Shown here: one piece after another, positions 1 through 7,629 of the stretch | Layout: each line of letters opens with the position of its first letter | Numbering within the stretch: position 1 is the first letter of the stretch | DNA from: Clostridia bacterium | GTDB lineage: Bacteria; Bacillota; Clostridia; Oscillospirales; Acutalibacteraceae | Assembly: GCA_017451425.1 (NCBI GenBank) | Contig: JAFSPP010000065.1 | Span: forward strand, 1 to 33,626 | DNA length: 33,626 bases | Reading direction: 5' to 3' | Notes under the pieces: generated by a model | Told to the model about the DNA's origin: nothing | What the model saw: the letters and a program-made list of their open reading frames with translations, nothing else | Database searches by the model: none | Made by a program: the position numbers and the translations under genes

Positions 1-4
1 ATAC

Positions 5-33
5 TTTATTTTCAGTTTTATTGCTATTATAAT
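5..33 (+). promoter_or_regulatory. Putative promoter of the pilus/lipoprotein operon
   Basis: A perfect -10 (TATAAT, 28-33) is preceded by a weak -35 (TTTATT, 5-10) with a 17-bp spacer. It lies 39 bp ahead of the first gene of the operon. The weak -35 and the window edge limit confidence. Confidence 0.45.
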
Positions 34-72
34 AATTGTGTATCGCTTTTTTACGCTTTAAAGAGGTATCTG

Positions 73-1173
73 ATGAAAGTGAAAAGATTCGGAAAACTTA
101 CGGTCTTTTTGCTTGTTGCTCTTCTGATGGCCGCTCTCCTCTTCGGATGCAAGAAGGAGGAGGAGCCCGCGCCGACGACCGCGGCGCCGACGACGACAAC
201 CGTCGCGCCGACTGACGCCACAACCGAGGAGCCCTCCGAGGACGAGTCTTCGGAAGGCGGAGGCGGCGGAGGAAACGGCGGAAGCGGAAGCCGGGGCTCC
301 GGCGGACAGCAGCAGACGACGCAGGCAAAGACCACTGCCGCGACAACGGCAAAGTCAACTTCATATTATCCGCCGCAGGTTATAGGAACCTCCGCGCCGG
401 GCACCGCGACAGAGACTTTCTCGGACGGAACTGTAATAGATTACTCGAACTCCGCTGACGGTTATATTATGATTAAGTACAGCGGGGCCCACTCGAATGT
501 CAGGGTGCAGATAGCGACCCCCGAAGGTCCGACTCCGACATATCCGATCTTCTCTACCGGATGGGAGACCCTGCCGCTGACAAACGGCAACGGAACCTAC
601 AACATAAAGGTTCTGGCGAATGACGGAGGCAACCAGTACGCGGTTGCGGGCTCGCTCGCGCTTCCTGTCTCGCTGTCCTACTCGACGGCCGCGTTCTACA
701 GGCCGAACATATTCTGCAACTACAACGCGGGCACTCCCTGCGTGGGCTACGCGGCCGAGCTGACGCGAGGCTGCGACACGGAGGTCGCAAAGATAGAGGC
801 CATCTACAACTACGTCGTAGGCAACTTCAAGTATGACTACGAAAAGGCCTCATCGGTATCGACATCCGCCTATATACCCAATCTGAACAGTGTCTGGGCC
901 TCGAAATCCGGTATCTGTTTTGACTATGCTTCCACGATGGCGGCCATGCTGAGAACCCAGGGCCTTCCGACCAGGGTATGCGTGGGCAACGTCAACGGAG
1001 GCACATACCACGCCTGGATAAGCGTATATGTCAAAGGCTCGGGCTGGGTGAACGGAATAATCCAATTTGACGGCAATTCATGGAAACTCATGGACCCGAC
1101 ATTTGCATCGACCGGCGGCAACAAGTATGACTGGTCCCAGAAGGGCAGCTACGCCGCAATGTACTACTATTGA
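73..1173 (+). CDS. Transglutaminase-like domain lipoprotein
   Basis: 366 residues. The N-terminus is a lipoprotein signal peptide with a lipobox ending LLFGC, so the mature protein should be lipid-anchored on the outer face of the membrane. A low-complexity linker follows (Thr/Glu-rich, then Gly/Ser-rich, about residues 30-105), then a beta-rich segment. The C-terminal 140 residues form a transglutaminase-like domain with a visible Cys282 (in GICFDY), His313 (in YHAWIS) and Asp341 (in LMDP) triad. Such bacterial domains are usually cysteine proteases or amide-processing enzymes; the substrate cannot be read here. AAGAGG at 61-66 supports the ATG at 73. The stop lies 17 bp before the pilC-like gene on the same strand, so it probably heads the pilus operon. 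A role in processing or anchoring surface fibres is inference only. Confidence 0.85.
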   Translation: MKVKRFGKLTVFLLVALLMAALLFGCKKEEEPAPTTAAPTTTTVAPTDATTEEPSEDESSEGGGGGGNGGSGSRGSGGQQQTTQAKTTAATTAKSTSYYPPQVIGTSAPGTATETFSDGTVIDYSNSADGYIMIKYSGAHSNVRVQIATPEGPTPTYPIFSTGWETLPLTNGNGTYNIKVLANDGGNQYAVAGSLALPVSLSYSTAAFYRPNIFCNYNAGTPCVGYAAELTRGCDTEVAKIEAIYNYVVGNFKYDYEKASSVSTSAYIPNLNSVWASKSGICFDYASTMAAMLRTQGLPTRVCVGNVNGGTYHAWISVYVKGSGWVNGIIQFDGNSWKLMDPTFASTGGNKYDWSQKGSYAAMYYY

Positions 1174-1190
1174 TTCTAAGGAGAAACGAA

Positions 1191-2231
1191 ATGGCAAGAC
1201 AACTTGACGGACCTTATCTCTCTTCCTTCTGTATGGAGCTCTCTCTCTGCCTCAAGGCGGGTATCTCGCTCGGCGAGGGACTCTTCATGCTCGCTCAGGA
1301 TGAGACCGACAAAGACTTAAAGGAGATGCTCCAGGGCCTCTACGACAAGATGGACGCAGGCACGAGCCTCGAGGTCGCTCTCGAGGAGGCCGGCTGCTTC
1401 CCGAAGTATCTCGTTGAGATGATTGAAATAGGTTCAAAGACGGGTCGCCTTGAGGCGGTTTTAAAGGCCCTCTCCGCATACTATATGCGTCAGGTGCAGA
1501 TAACCCGCAGCATAAAGAGCGCGGTTGTCTATCCGCTTGTGCTTATGTTCATGCTTCTCCTTGTAATCGGAGTACTCATCACCAAGGTGCTCCCGATATT
1601 CAACGATGTGTTTAAGGAGCTCGGTGCCGAGATGAGCCCTCTCGCCGTAAGCATTATGCGCTTCGGCACGGGTGTCACGAGGTACGCCGCCGTAATTCTC
1701 GCGGTGGTCGTCGCCATCGCGATAGTCGGCGTCGTAATAAGCGCCGTGCCGAGCCTCGCCCTGAAGTTCTCGAACTTCTGGAGTAAGGTCACATCAAACA
1801 GAAAACTCTCGAAGAAGATCGCCTCAGCGCGCTTCGCGAACGGCATGGCCATGACGCTCGCCTCCGGTCTTGACACTGAGGAGTCACTCGACATGGTTGA
1901 GCGCATAACCGAGAATCCGGTCATGCTCGGCCGCATTGCGAAATGCCGCGAATATATTAAAAACGGCGATCTTTTTGTAGACGCCGTCGCGAAGGCGGAG
2001 ATCTTCGGCAGCATGTACTGCCGCATGCTCTCCATAGGCTTCAAGACAGGTACTGCCGACACGGTAATGGACGAGATTGCCCGCCGCAGCGAGGAAGAGG
2101 TGGACGAGAACATCGAGTCCGTAATCAATAAAGTTGAGCCGACACTTGTTATCATCATGTCGGTTATCGTAGGCATCATACTTCTTTCGGTAATGCTCCC
2201 GCTCATGAGCATAATGACAACCATAGGCTGA
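1191..2231 (+). CDS. Type II secretion/type IV pilus inner-membrane platform protein (PilC/GspF family)
   Basis: 346 residues from the ATG at 1191, chosen because AAGGAGA sits at 1178-1184; a TTG 21 bp upstream has no such site. It has the usual GspF/PilC build: an amphipathic helical T2SF domain (about 8-110), hydrophobic segments at about 112-136 and 165-187, a second T2SF domain (about 205-315) and a final membrane segment near the C-terminus. Family members form the platform in the cytoplasmic membrane that couples the pilus ATPase to pilin insertion and removal. The length is slightly short for a PilC (about 400), as is common in Firmicutes. Four small membrane proteins and a PilT-type ATPase follow in tight order. 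Confidence 0.88.
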   Translation: MARQLDGPYLSSFCMELSLCLKAGISLGEGLFMLAQDETDKDLKEMLQGLYDKMDAGTSLEVALEEAGCFPKYLVEMIEIGSKTGRLEAVLKALSAYYMRQVQITRSIKSAVVYPLVLMFMLLLVIGVLITKVLPIFNDVFKELGAEMSPLAVSIMRFGTGVTRYAAVILAVVVAIAIVGVVISAVPSLALKFSNFWSKVTSNRKLSKKIASARFANGMAMTLASGLDTEESLDMVERITENPVMLGRIAKCREYIKNGDLFVDAVAKAEIFGSMYCRMLSIGFKTGTADTVMDEIARRSEEEVDENIESVINKVEPTLVIIMSVIVGIILLSVMLPLMSIMTTIG

Positions 2232-2249
2232 GGACAACGAGGTTTTTAA

Positions 2250-2600
2250 ATGGAAACTAAAGTCAGAAAACGTTCGGTGTCCGAAGTCCTTAGAGGACAC
2301 CTTATGGCCATAATTTTCTTTGTGGCCGTCTTCGGATTCTTCATCTACGGCATAAGTAGTGCCGAGAGGAACTCTGCCTCAGAGGGCAGGAAGGTTCTTG
2401 AGGAGAATCTTCGCAAGGCGGTTGTCTCCTGCTACGCCCTTGAGGGTGCTTATCCCGCAAGCGTGCAGTACCTGGAGGAGAATTACGGCCTGACCTATGA
2501 CAAGGATAAGTATGCAATCGGCTATGTGGCATTTGCCTCGAACATCATGCCGGACATGCAGGTCATAGAACTCGAAGAAGCGGAGGCGGATGCCCCATGA
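2250..2600 (+). CDS. Small single-pass membrane protein, pseudopilin-like
   Basis: 116 residues with a basic N-terminus (Lys/Arg-rich, residues 1-18), one hydrophobic segment (about 19-36) and a small soluble C-terminal part containing a Cys and several Tyr. The size, orientation and place between PilC and PilT genes suggest a minor pilin or pilus-assembly accessory. No canonical prepilin peptidase site (Gly followed by hydrophobic residues with Glu at +5) is visible, so processing as a pilin is uncertain. The stop overlaps the next start by four bases (ATGA at 2597-2600), indicating translational coupling. Specific function not recognised. Confidence 0.65.
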   Translation: METKVRKRSVSEVLRGHLMAIIFFVAVFGFFIYGISSAERNSASEGRKVLEENLRKAVVSCYALEGAYPASVQYLEENYGLTYDKDKYAIGYVAFASNIMPDMQVIELEEAEADAP

Positions 2601-3085
2601 AGAGAGTGAGTATGACCGTAGACAGCCTGTTCACATTGGTTCTTTTGGCGGTGTTTGCCGTCACGGTACTCTTCGTTCTAATGAGCGGAGCGGGCGTGTA
2701 CAAGGACACACAGACTGTCATGACAGAGAGATACCAGGAGCGCACCTGCCTCTCGTATATCACCGCCAAGGTGAACCACTACGATGAGGACGGCAGGGTC
2801 TACATCGCCGAAGTTGACGGTATCAAAGCCCTCGCTGTCGATGAGCAGATGGGCGGCCTGGACTACACCACATACATCTACTGCGCGGACGGCGCGGTGA
2901 GGGAGATCATGGTCGAGAAGGGACAGCCCTTCAAGGCCGCTGACGGTCTTCTCATTGTGGAGGCTGAAAAGCTTGAGTTCGTGCAGAATGATAACCTTCT
3001 GAAGGTTATCTGCACGGGAGAGAGCGGCAAGACCGCATTTGTGACTCTCCACGTGGCTTCCGGAATCGGAGGTGACGCGGCGTGA
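2597..3085 (+). CDS. DUF4860-like membrane protein of the pilus operon
   Basis: 162 residues: a short N-terminus, one hydrophobic helix (about 11-31) followed by a Ser-Gly-Ala-Gly turn, then a beta-rich exterior domain containing YITAKVNHYDEDG and YIYCADG. This pattern (single helix, conserved middle strand pair, YIYC near the centre) resembles DUF4860 proteins known from clostridial type II secretion/type IV pilus clusters; I recognise this from memory and have not checked a profile. It overlaps both neighbours by 4 bp. It probably acts as a minor pilin or assembly component. No catalytic motif is seen. Confidence 0.7.
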   Translation: MKRVSMTVDSLFTLVLLAVFAVTVLFVLMSGAGVYKDTQTVMTERYQERTCLSYITAKVNHYDEDGRVYIAEVDGIKALAVDEQMGGLDYTTYIYCADGAVREIMVEKGQPFKAADGLLIVEAEKLEFVQNDNLLKVICTGESGKTAFVTLHVASGIGGDAA

Positions 3086-3516
3086 AAATGAAAACCCGCT
3101 CCAAGTCATCCCTCTTCCTGATGGAGCTTATCATAGTCCTCATGTTCTTCTCGCTCTCGGCGGGAATCTGCATGAAGATTTTCTCGAGTGCGAAGGTAAA
3201 GACCAACCTTTCGCGCGACATAACAAACGCGAGCTTTGCCGCCGAGAGCCTCGCCGAGTGCTACAAGGCGCAGAAACTCGACGGTGCCGACCTCTCGGCC
3301 GTCTACCCCTATGCCACTGATTACGACGGTGTCTACACCGTCTACTATGACAAGGACTGGACGATGGCCGAGGAGTACAAGGGCGCCTACCGCGCGACTT
3401 TAAAGGAGCACACTGAAGAGTACTTCTCCGAGGCGCAGATAGTCGTCTACGACCGTGTCGGCAACGAACTCTTTTCCATGGTTTGCGCAGCGAGCGCAGG
3501 AAAGGAGGCGGACTGA
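3082..3516 (+). CDS. Type IV pilin-like (prepilin) protein
   Basis: 144 residues from a GTG start at 3082, supported by GGAGGT at 3068-3073; an ATG two codons later is less well spaced. The N-terminus is positively charged (KMKTRSKSS) and runs straight into a hydrophobic helix, LFLMELIIVLMFFSLSAG. If cleavage occurs before the Leu, Glu falls at +5 as in type IV pilins. The residue before the cut would be Ser instead of the usual Gly, which is unusual. The rest is a small soluble domain rich in Tyr and Asp. It is the best prepilin candidate in the operon. Its start overlaps the stop of the preceding gene and its stop overlaps the next start. Confidence 0.72.
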   Translation: MKMKTRSKSSLFLMELIIVLMFFSLSAGICMKIFSSAKVKTNLSRDITNASFAAESLAECYKAQKLDGADLSAVYPYATDYDGVYTVYYDKDWTMAEEYKGAYRATLKEHTEEYFSEAQIVVYDRVGNELFSMVCAASAGKEAD

Positions 3517-3977
3517 TGGAACAGAATGAAAGAAGGCCTTCCGGCATAAACATAGGCAGTGCCAGTATCATAATGGTCTTTTCGGTCCTCTGCCTCACAA
3601 TCTTCGCGGTGCTGACCTTCATCACCGCAAACCATGAGTACAAACTCGCAAACAAGTCCGCAGACTACGTCAAGGCGTATTACGACGCAGACACGAGGGC
3701 GGTCATAACCGAGGGCAAAATCCGCGAGATAATCGCGGACAGCGGCAGCGTTTCAGGCGCGGCCGCGGCCGTAAACGACGCCGGTATAGGCGTCACGGCC
3801 ACCATGGAGGGTGACGGCTGCCGCTTCGCATACGCGCAGAAAATGGACGAAAACCAGGAACTTCAGGTGGAACTGCTTTACGGCGGCGGAGAGCTCACCA
3901 TTGAAAAATGGCAGCTCGTAAATGTCGCTGACTGGAGTGCCGACGGCGAAATACATCTCTGGGACGGTGATTCATAA
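3516..3977 (+). CDS. Small single-pass membrane protein, pilus-operon accessory
   Basis: 153 residues from the ATG at 3516, which overlaps the previous stop (ATGA) and has AAAGGAGG at 3501-3508; a TTG 33 bp upstream lacks a site. Residues about 14-36 are one hydrophobic helix following NIGSAS, then a charged, probably helical stretch (YKLANKSADYVKAYYDAD) and a beta-rich tail ending IHLWDGDS. The Gly-Ser before the helix could be a prepilin-like site, but no Glu at +5 is present. It probably assembles with the other small proteins of this operon. Precise function unknown. Confidence 0.65.
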   Translation: MEQNERRPSGINIGSASIIMVFSVLCLTIFAVLTFITANHEYKLANKSADYVKAYYDADTRAVITEGKIREIIADSGSVSGAAAAVNDAGIGVTATMEGDGCRFAYAQKMDENQELQVELLYGGGELTIEKWQLVNVADWSADGEIHLWDGDS

Positions 3978-5050
3978 TGGATTTATTGACATTACTTCGC
4001 GGCGCTGTGGAGCAGCAGGCCTCGGATATCTTCGTTATTACCGCTTTACCTTTGAGCTATAAGGTGAAGGGCATAATCATGCCCGTTGACGGTACGGGTG
4101 ACGAGCCCCTCAAGGTGGCTGACGCACGCTCCCTTGTTGAGGAGATGTACGACACCGCGGGACGCCCCATGGATAAACTTTTAAAGACCGGTGACGACGA
4201 CTTCTCGCTCGCCATCTCCGGCCTCTCACGTTTCCGTGTAAGTACTTATAAACAGCGCGGCACGCTTGCCGCGGTAATCCGTCTCGTCTCCTTCGATATC
4301 CCGAATTACAAGGACCTCGGCATACCCGAGTCCGTCATGTCGATAGCCGAGAAGACGAAGGGACTTGTCCTCGTCACCGGCCCTGCCGGCGGCGGTAAGT
4401 CCACGACTCTCGCGTGCATGATCGACCGTATAAACAGGACGAGGAACGGACATATAATCACTCTCGAGGAGCCCCTCGAGTATCTTCACAGGAATGACAA
4501 GTGCGTAATCTCGCAGCGCGAGATAGGCTCCGACTCGGAGGACTATGTCTCCGCCCTGCGCGCCTGCCTGCGCCAGGCTCCCGACGTAATCCTCGTCGGC
4601 GAGATGCGCGACTACGAGACCATCAAGACGGCCATGACGGCTGCCGAGACCGGCCACCTCGTCATCTCCACGCTGCACACGGTCGGCGCTTCGAACACGA
4701 TTGACCGTGTCATCGACGTCTTCCCGCCGAATCAGCAGCAGCAGATCCGCGTGCAGCTGGCCCAGCTGCTTCAGTGCGTGGTCTCGCAGCAGCTCATACC
4801 CACGGTTGACGGCTCTATTGTTCCGGCCTTCGAGGTCATGAACTTAAACAGCGCCATACGCAATATGATCCGTGAGTCAAAGGTTCATCAGATAGACTCA
4901 ATTATCGCGACTTCGGCCGCCGAGGGCATGGTCTCGATGGACACGAGCATCTACGATCTTTTCGACAGGGGAATCATCTCCGAGGCGAACGCCATAAAGT
5001 TTGCCCTGAATGCCGATCTCCTGAAGAAAAAGATTGCAATGAAAAAATAA
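3977..5050 (+). CDS. pilT: Type IV pilus retraction ATPase, PilT family
   Basis: 357 residues, the usual PilT length. An N-terminal PAS-like domain (1-105) is followed by a RecA-like ATPase with Walker A GPAGGGKST (135-143), the Asp box LEEPLEY, Walker B VILVGEMRD (204-212) and the His box HLVISTLHT (227-235). The C-terminal AIRNMIRE (293-300) matches the AIRNLIRE motif associated with retraction ATPases rather than PilB/GspE extension ATPases. It should form a cytoplasmic hexamer powering pilin disassembly. The start overlaps the preceding stop (TAATG). No PilB, PilD or PilM/N/O gene lies in the window, so extension and prepilin processing must be encoded elsewhere or beyond the left edge. 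Confidence 0.9.
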   Translation: MDLLTLLRGAVEQQASDIFVITALPLSYKVKGIIMPVDGTGDEPLKVADARSLVEEMYDTAGRPMDKLLKTGDDDFSLAISGLSRFRVSTYKQRGTLAAVIRLVSFDIPNYKDLGIPESVMSIAEKTKGLVLVTGPAGGGKSTTLACMIDRINRTRNGHIITLEEPLEYLHRNDKCVISQREIGSDSEDYVSALRACLRQAPDVILVGEMRDYETIKTAMTAAETGHLVISTLHTVGASNTIDRVIDVFPPNQQQQIRVQLAQLLQCVVSQQLIPTVDGSIVPAFEVMNLNSAIRNMIRESKVHQIDSIIATSAAEGMVSMDTSIYDLFDRGIISEANAIKFALNADLLKKKIAMKK

Positions 5051-5056
5051 AAAAAG

Positions 5057-5087
5057 AACTCCCGGCCGGCTGCCGGGAGTTTTTAAT
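5057..5087. terminator. Bidirectional intrinsic terminator
   Basis: A 10-bp perfect stem (5057-5066 with 5072-5081, loop CGGCT) is followed by a T-run on the plus strand and preceded by an A-run that gives a long U-tract on the minus strand. It lies between the convergent pilT and PAS-like genes and can end both transcripts. Confidence 0.9.
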
Positions 5088-5879
5088 TTAACTGAGTTCC
5101 TTAAGTGAGAAGATGACGAGGGGATAGTCCTCCTCGTACTCGGGGTACTTCGAGACGAGCATCTCGAAAGCGGTGCCGTTCTTGTCCCTGAAGATGAGCA
5201 CCAGCCTGTCCTTGTCGGAGTCGAGCTGCTTCTTTATGTAATCGTAGTCCATGAAGCGCTCAAACGGGAGGATGAAGTCCTCTGAGACATAGGTGTCTTT
5301 GAGGTCCTTCATCATGTCCAGGTGGGACTTGAAGGCCTTGGCGTATATATCGTAATCATCGCCCTCTGTTGAATAGACCAGGCGGCTCATGCCGTTTGAG
5401 AGGTCTATGACATAGACAAGTATATAGTTGTAGAGAAGGCGGTCTATGACGGCCTTGTTGAACATTTCGGACCTGTTCTCCTCGTTCTTTTTGACGACGT
5501 CGTCGACAAGGAGGGCATTGAGGAAGAAGACCATGTGTCCGGTGCCGTCATCAACGGGGATGATACGCGCGCGGAACCAGTGATACTGGCCGTCCTCGCC
5601 GTTTTGCATGAGAACCTCTGCACGAATGCTGCGTCCCTCTCTGTAGCAGGTCTTGAGGTTTTCGACGGTAACTTCGCTCTCAAACCTGTTTAAAAAAAGA
5701 GGATGGACCAGTTCGCGCGCTTTGGCGAGAAATTCCGCAAAGGTGCGCTCGACTGACTTTTCTTCGCCGTAGAACGTAATACAGTAGTCGTCGTTTACGT
5801 CTATAATGGTGTTGAAGAAGAAAATACTGCCGAGGTACTTTGAGATGATATTCTCTACGCGGGCTCTGTCCATCTTCAT
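5088..5879 (-). CDS. Hypothetical protein with two PAS-like domains and no output domain
   Basis: 263 residues. The start at 5879 is chosen because GGAGGG (5886-5891) lies 6 bp upstream; a longer frame would run into the tRNA gene. Two similar halves are visible. Each begins with a hydrophobic Ile/Val-Asp pair (TIIDVNDDYC; YVIDLSNGMS), has a segment like HPLFLNRFE or ILPFERFMD, and ends in paired beta strands (YHWFRARIIPVDD; DRLVLIFRDKNG). This resembles sensory PAS-type regions at the N-termini of clostridial GGDEF proteins, but no GGDEF, EAL, kinase or HTH domain follows. It may be a free-standing cytoplasmic sensor. The gene starts 25 bp after a tRNA gene with no visible promoter between. 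Function unknown. Confidence 0.7.
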   Translation of the reverse strand: MKMDRARVENIISKYLGSIFFFNTIIDVNDDYCITFYGEEKSVERTFAEFLAKARELVHPLFLNRFESEVTVENLKTCYREGRSIRAEVLMQNGEDGQYHWFRARIIPVDDGTGHMVFFLNALLVDDVVKKNEENRSEMFNKAVIDRLLYNYILVYVIDLSNGMSRLVYSTEGDDYDIYAKAFKSHLDMMKDLKDTYVSEDFILPFERFMDYDYIKKQLDSDKDRLVLIFRDKNGTAFEMLVSKYPEYEEDYPLVIFSLKELS

Positions 5880-5904
5880 GGGGATCCCTCCGTTGGGAAA
5901 ATTA

Positions 5905-5980
5905 TGGAGCTGGAAACGTGACTCGAACACGCGACCTGCGCATTACGAATGCGCTGCTCTACCAACTGAGCTATTCCAGC
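5905..5980 (-). tRNA. tRNA-Thr (anticodon CGT)
   Basis: A complete 76-nt cloverleaf on the minus strand with encoded CCA. The acceptor stem is GCTGGAA/TTCCAGC, the D-arm GCTC...GAGC, the anticodon arm GCGCA-TTCGTAA-TGCGC with anticodon CGT (reads ACG, Thr), and the T-arm GCGTG-TTCGAGT-CACGT. The anticodon arm matches that of E. coli tRNA-Thr(CGU). It is followed within 25 bp by the PAS-like gene on the same strand. Confidence 0.96.
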
Positions 5981-5998
5981 ACGGCTGTGTGCCTAAAC

Positions 5999-6028
5999 AT
6001 ATTACCACACTATGTTCTTGAAATGCAA
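5999..6028 (-). promoter_or_regulatory. Putative promoter of tRNA-Thr
   Basis: On the minus strand, TTGCAT (6023-6028) and TAATAT (5999-6004) are separated by 18 bp, ending 18 bp before the mature tRNA 5' end. It is the nearest promoter-like pair and probably also serves the PAS-like gene. Confidence 0.55.
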
Positions 6029-6114
6029 GGTGTAATATGGTAACATACATAGGTAAATTTTATTATATAATAGGATGAAATGATATAGATTATTTCAAAA
6101 GCGAGGGATATTTC

Positions 6115-6897
6115 ATGAAAAGAATAATTGCACTTTTAATGATCCTTGTCATGATCTTCAGCTTTGCGGGCTGCAAGAAGAAAGAGAAGAAACAGCCCCA
6201 GTACGCTGACGACGGCACACAGAATGCCGGCACATCGGTTGATCTCTCCTCATTCGAGGGAAAGAGAATCAAGCCCTATCTTGAACTCATCGCAAGCCGT
6301 AACTTCTACTATCAGAAGGCTATGTCAGACGGCTCCATGGTAACGTTCACCTGCATCGGCCAGGACGAGAAGATTTCGCTCTCACAGGGCGCGAGCTTCA
6401 TCAAGACCGGTGACGGACGTATCTACTATGTTGAAGGCAACTACTATTTCGAGCTTACTGATTCCCTTGTAACAAAAGAGGGTCTTCAGGCCAAGCTTGA
6501 GGATATCAAGACGGTTCTCGCATCATATGAGGCACTCATCTTCGGTATGCTTGAATTCGTTCCCAAGGAACTCGATAAGACCTATGACGCTCCCGGCTAT
6601 GTCCATGAGGAGTATATGGATGTCGAGAACAACTACGCCTACAGCTTCTTCTTCAACGAATCCACCGGTGAGCTCGCATCAGTTGTCGAGGTTTCTAACC
6701 TGACAAGCGGCACATACGATGTAAAACTCGGTGTACCTTCAGCTAACGCAATCAGCAATACCTTCACAAACGGTACGCTTGTTGACAGCCAGGAGGCCAT
6801 GAACGAGCTCTCAGGCAATGAGGCTCAGGGCGGTGCATCAACAGATCCTGCCGGAACAAACAGCACAACAGTACCCGTACAGACAACAAACCCGTAA
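6115..6897 (+). CDS. Hypothetical lipoprotein
   Basis: 260 residues with a clear lipoprotein signal peptide: KR, a hydrophobic core, then the lipobox SFAGC, followed by a Lys-rich stretch. The mature part has alternating beta-strand patterns (for example GRIYYVEGNYYFEL) and no motif I can name. The last 35 residues are a Gln/Asn/Thr/Ser-rich tail, suggesting an exposed, flexible C-terminus. A TATAAT at 6066-6071 lies upstream but has no convincing -35. The ribosome site is GAGGGA at 6103-6108. The next gene begins three bases after its stop. It is possibly a substrate-binding or cell-envelope protein. Confidence 0.8.
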   Translation: MKRIIALLMILVMIFSFAGCKKKEKKQPQYADDGTQNAGTSVDLSSFEGKRIKPYLELIASRNFYYQKAMSDGSMVTFTCIGQDEKISLSQGASFIKTGDGRIYYVEGNYYFELTDSLVTKEGLQAKLEDIKTVLASYEALIFGMLEFVPKELDKTYDAPGYVHEEYMDVENNYAYSFFFNESTGELASVVEVSNLTSGTYDVKLGVPSANAISNTFTNGTLVDSQEAMNELSGNEAQGGASTDPAGTNSTTVPVQTTNP

Positions 6898-6900
6898 GCC

Positions 6901-7629
6901 ATGACTGTTTTAATCACGGGCGCGTCGAGGGGGATCGGCGCCGCCACGGCGAAGGTTTTTGCCGAGCAAGGCTTTGCCGTTGCGGTAAACTTCAAAAACA
7001 ATGAAGAGGCGGCAGCTTCTGTCGTCGACGAGATAATTAAAAAAGGCGGCGTCGCAAAATCCTACAGAGCGGACGTGGCCGACCCGGCGCAGGTCGCTGA
7101 GATGGTGAGGTCAGCTGAGGCTGACCTCGGCCCCATCGATGTCCTGGTAAACAATGCCGGTGTTTGCGTGTCCGGCCTCCTGCAGGATATGACCGACGCC
7201 GACTATGACTTTTTAATGGACACAAATGTCAGGGGAGCATTCAACACCTGCCGTGCCGTTTTGCCCTCGATGATATCGAGGAAGGGCGGCGCCATTGTGA
7301 ACGTCTCATCCATGTGGGGAGAGACGGGAGCCTCCTGTGAGGTCCTCTACAGTATGACCAAATCAGCCCTTGCCGGACTGACCAAGGCGCTCGCCAAAGA
7401 GGTGGGTCCTTCAGGCATCAGAGTCAACTGTGTGGCCCCCGGAGTCATAGATACTGACATGAATTCCGGTTATTCCGAGGAGACCATGAACGAGCTTAAA
7501 GAGGAGACCCCTCTTTCGGCCATAGGGTCTCCGGACGACGTAGCTAAGAGCATTTACTTCCTCTGCAATGAGTGCTCGGGCTTTGTCACCGGACAGGTTC
7601 TGGGCGTAAACGGAGGCCTGGTCATATGA
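6901..7629 (+). CDS. Short-chain dehydrogenase/reductase, FabG-like, possibly EF-P 5-aminopentanone reductase (YmfI type)
   Basis: 242 residues, the classical SDR length. It has the TGASRGIG cofactor motif (6-13), the NNAG motif, the catalytic Ser in NVSS, Tyr-x3-Lys in YSMTK, and the C-terminal GQVLGVNGG typical of FabG relatives. The segment [16 protein letters not shown] around the active site resembles YmfI, which reduces the 5-aminopentanone group on elongation factor P in Bacillus. A fatty-acid FabG is the alternative; the general SDR call is certain, the subtype only moderate. It starts three bases after the lipoprotein stop without a clear Shine-Dalgarno sequence and overlaps dut by 4 bp (ATGA), so translation is probably coupled on both sides. 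Confidence 0.85.
   Translation: MTVLITGASRGIGAATAKVFAEQGFAVAVNFKNNEEAAASVVDEIIKKGGVAKSYRADVADPAQVAEMVRSAEADLGPIDVLVNNAGVCVSGLLQDMTDADYDFLMDTNVRGAFNTCRAVLPSMISRKGGAIVNVSSMWGETGASCEVLYSMTKSALAGLTKALAKEVGPSGIRVNCVAPGVIDTDMNSGYSEETMNELKEETPLSAIGSPDDVAKSIYFLCNECSGFVTGQVLGVNGGLVI

Noticed and set aside
241..330. A tandem repeat or CRISPR-like array in the Gly-rich region of the first gene
   Set aside because: It is low-complexity coding sequence (Gly/Ser/Gln codons) in frame, not spaced repeats.
1529..2224. A 231-codon minus-strand frame opposite the pilC-like gene
   Set aside because: It is rich in Met/Thr/Ser as expected for the complement of hydrophobic codons, has no ribosome site, and the opposite strand holds a recognisable family.
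5880..5930. An upstream extension of the PAS-like gene into the tRNA gene
   Set aside because: GGAGGG stands 6 bp before the ATG at 5879, and the extension would translate tRNA sequence.
6066..6071. A promoter for the lipoprotein gene at 6115
   Set aside because: The -10 TATAAT is perfect but no acceptable -35 lies 15-19 bp upstream, so it is mentioned only in the gene entry.
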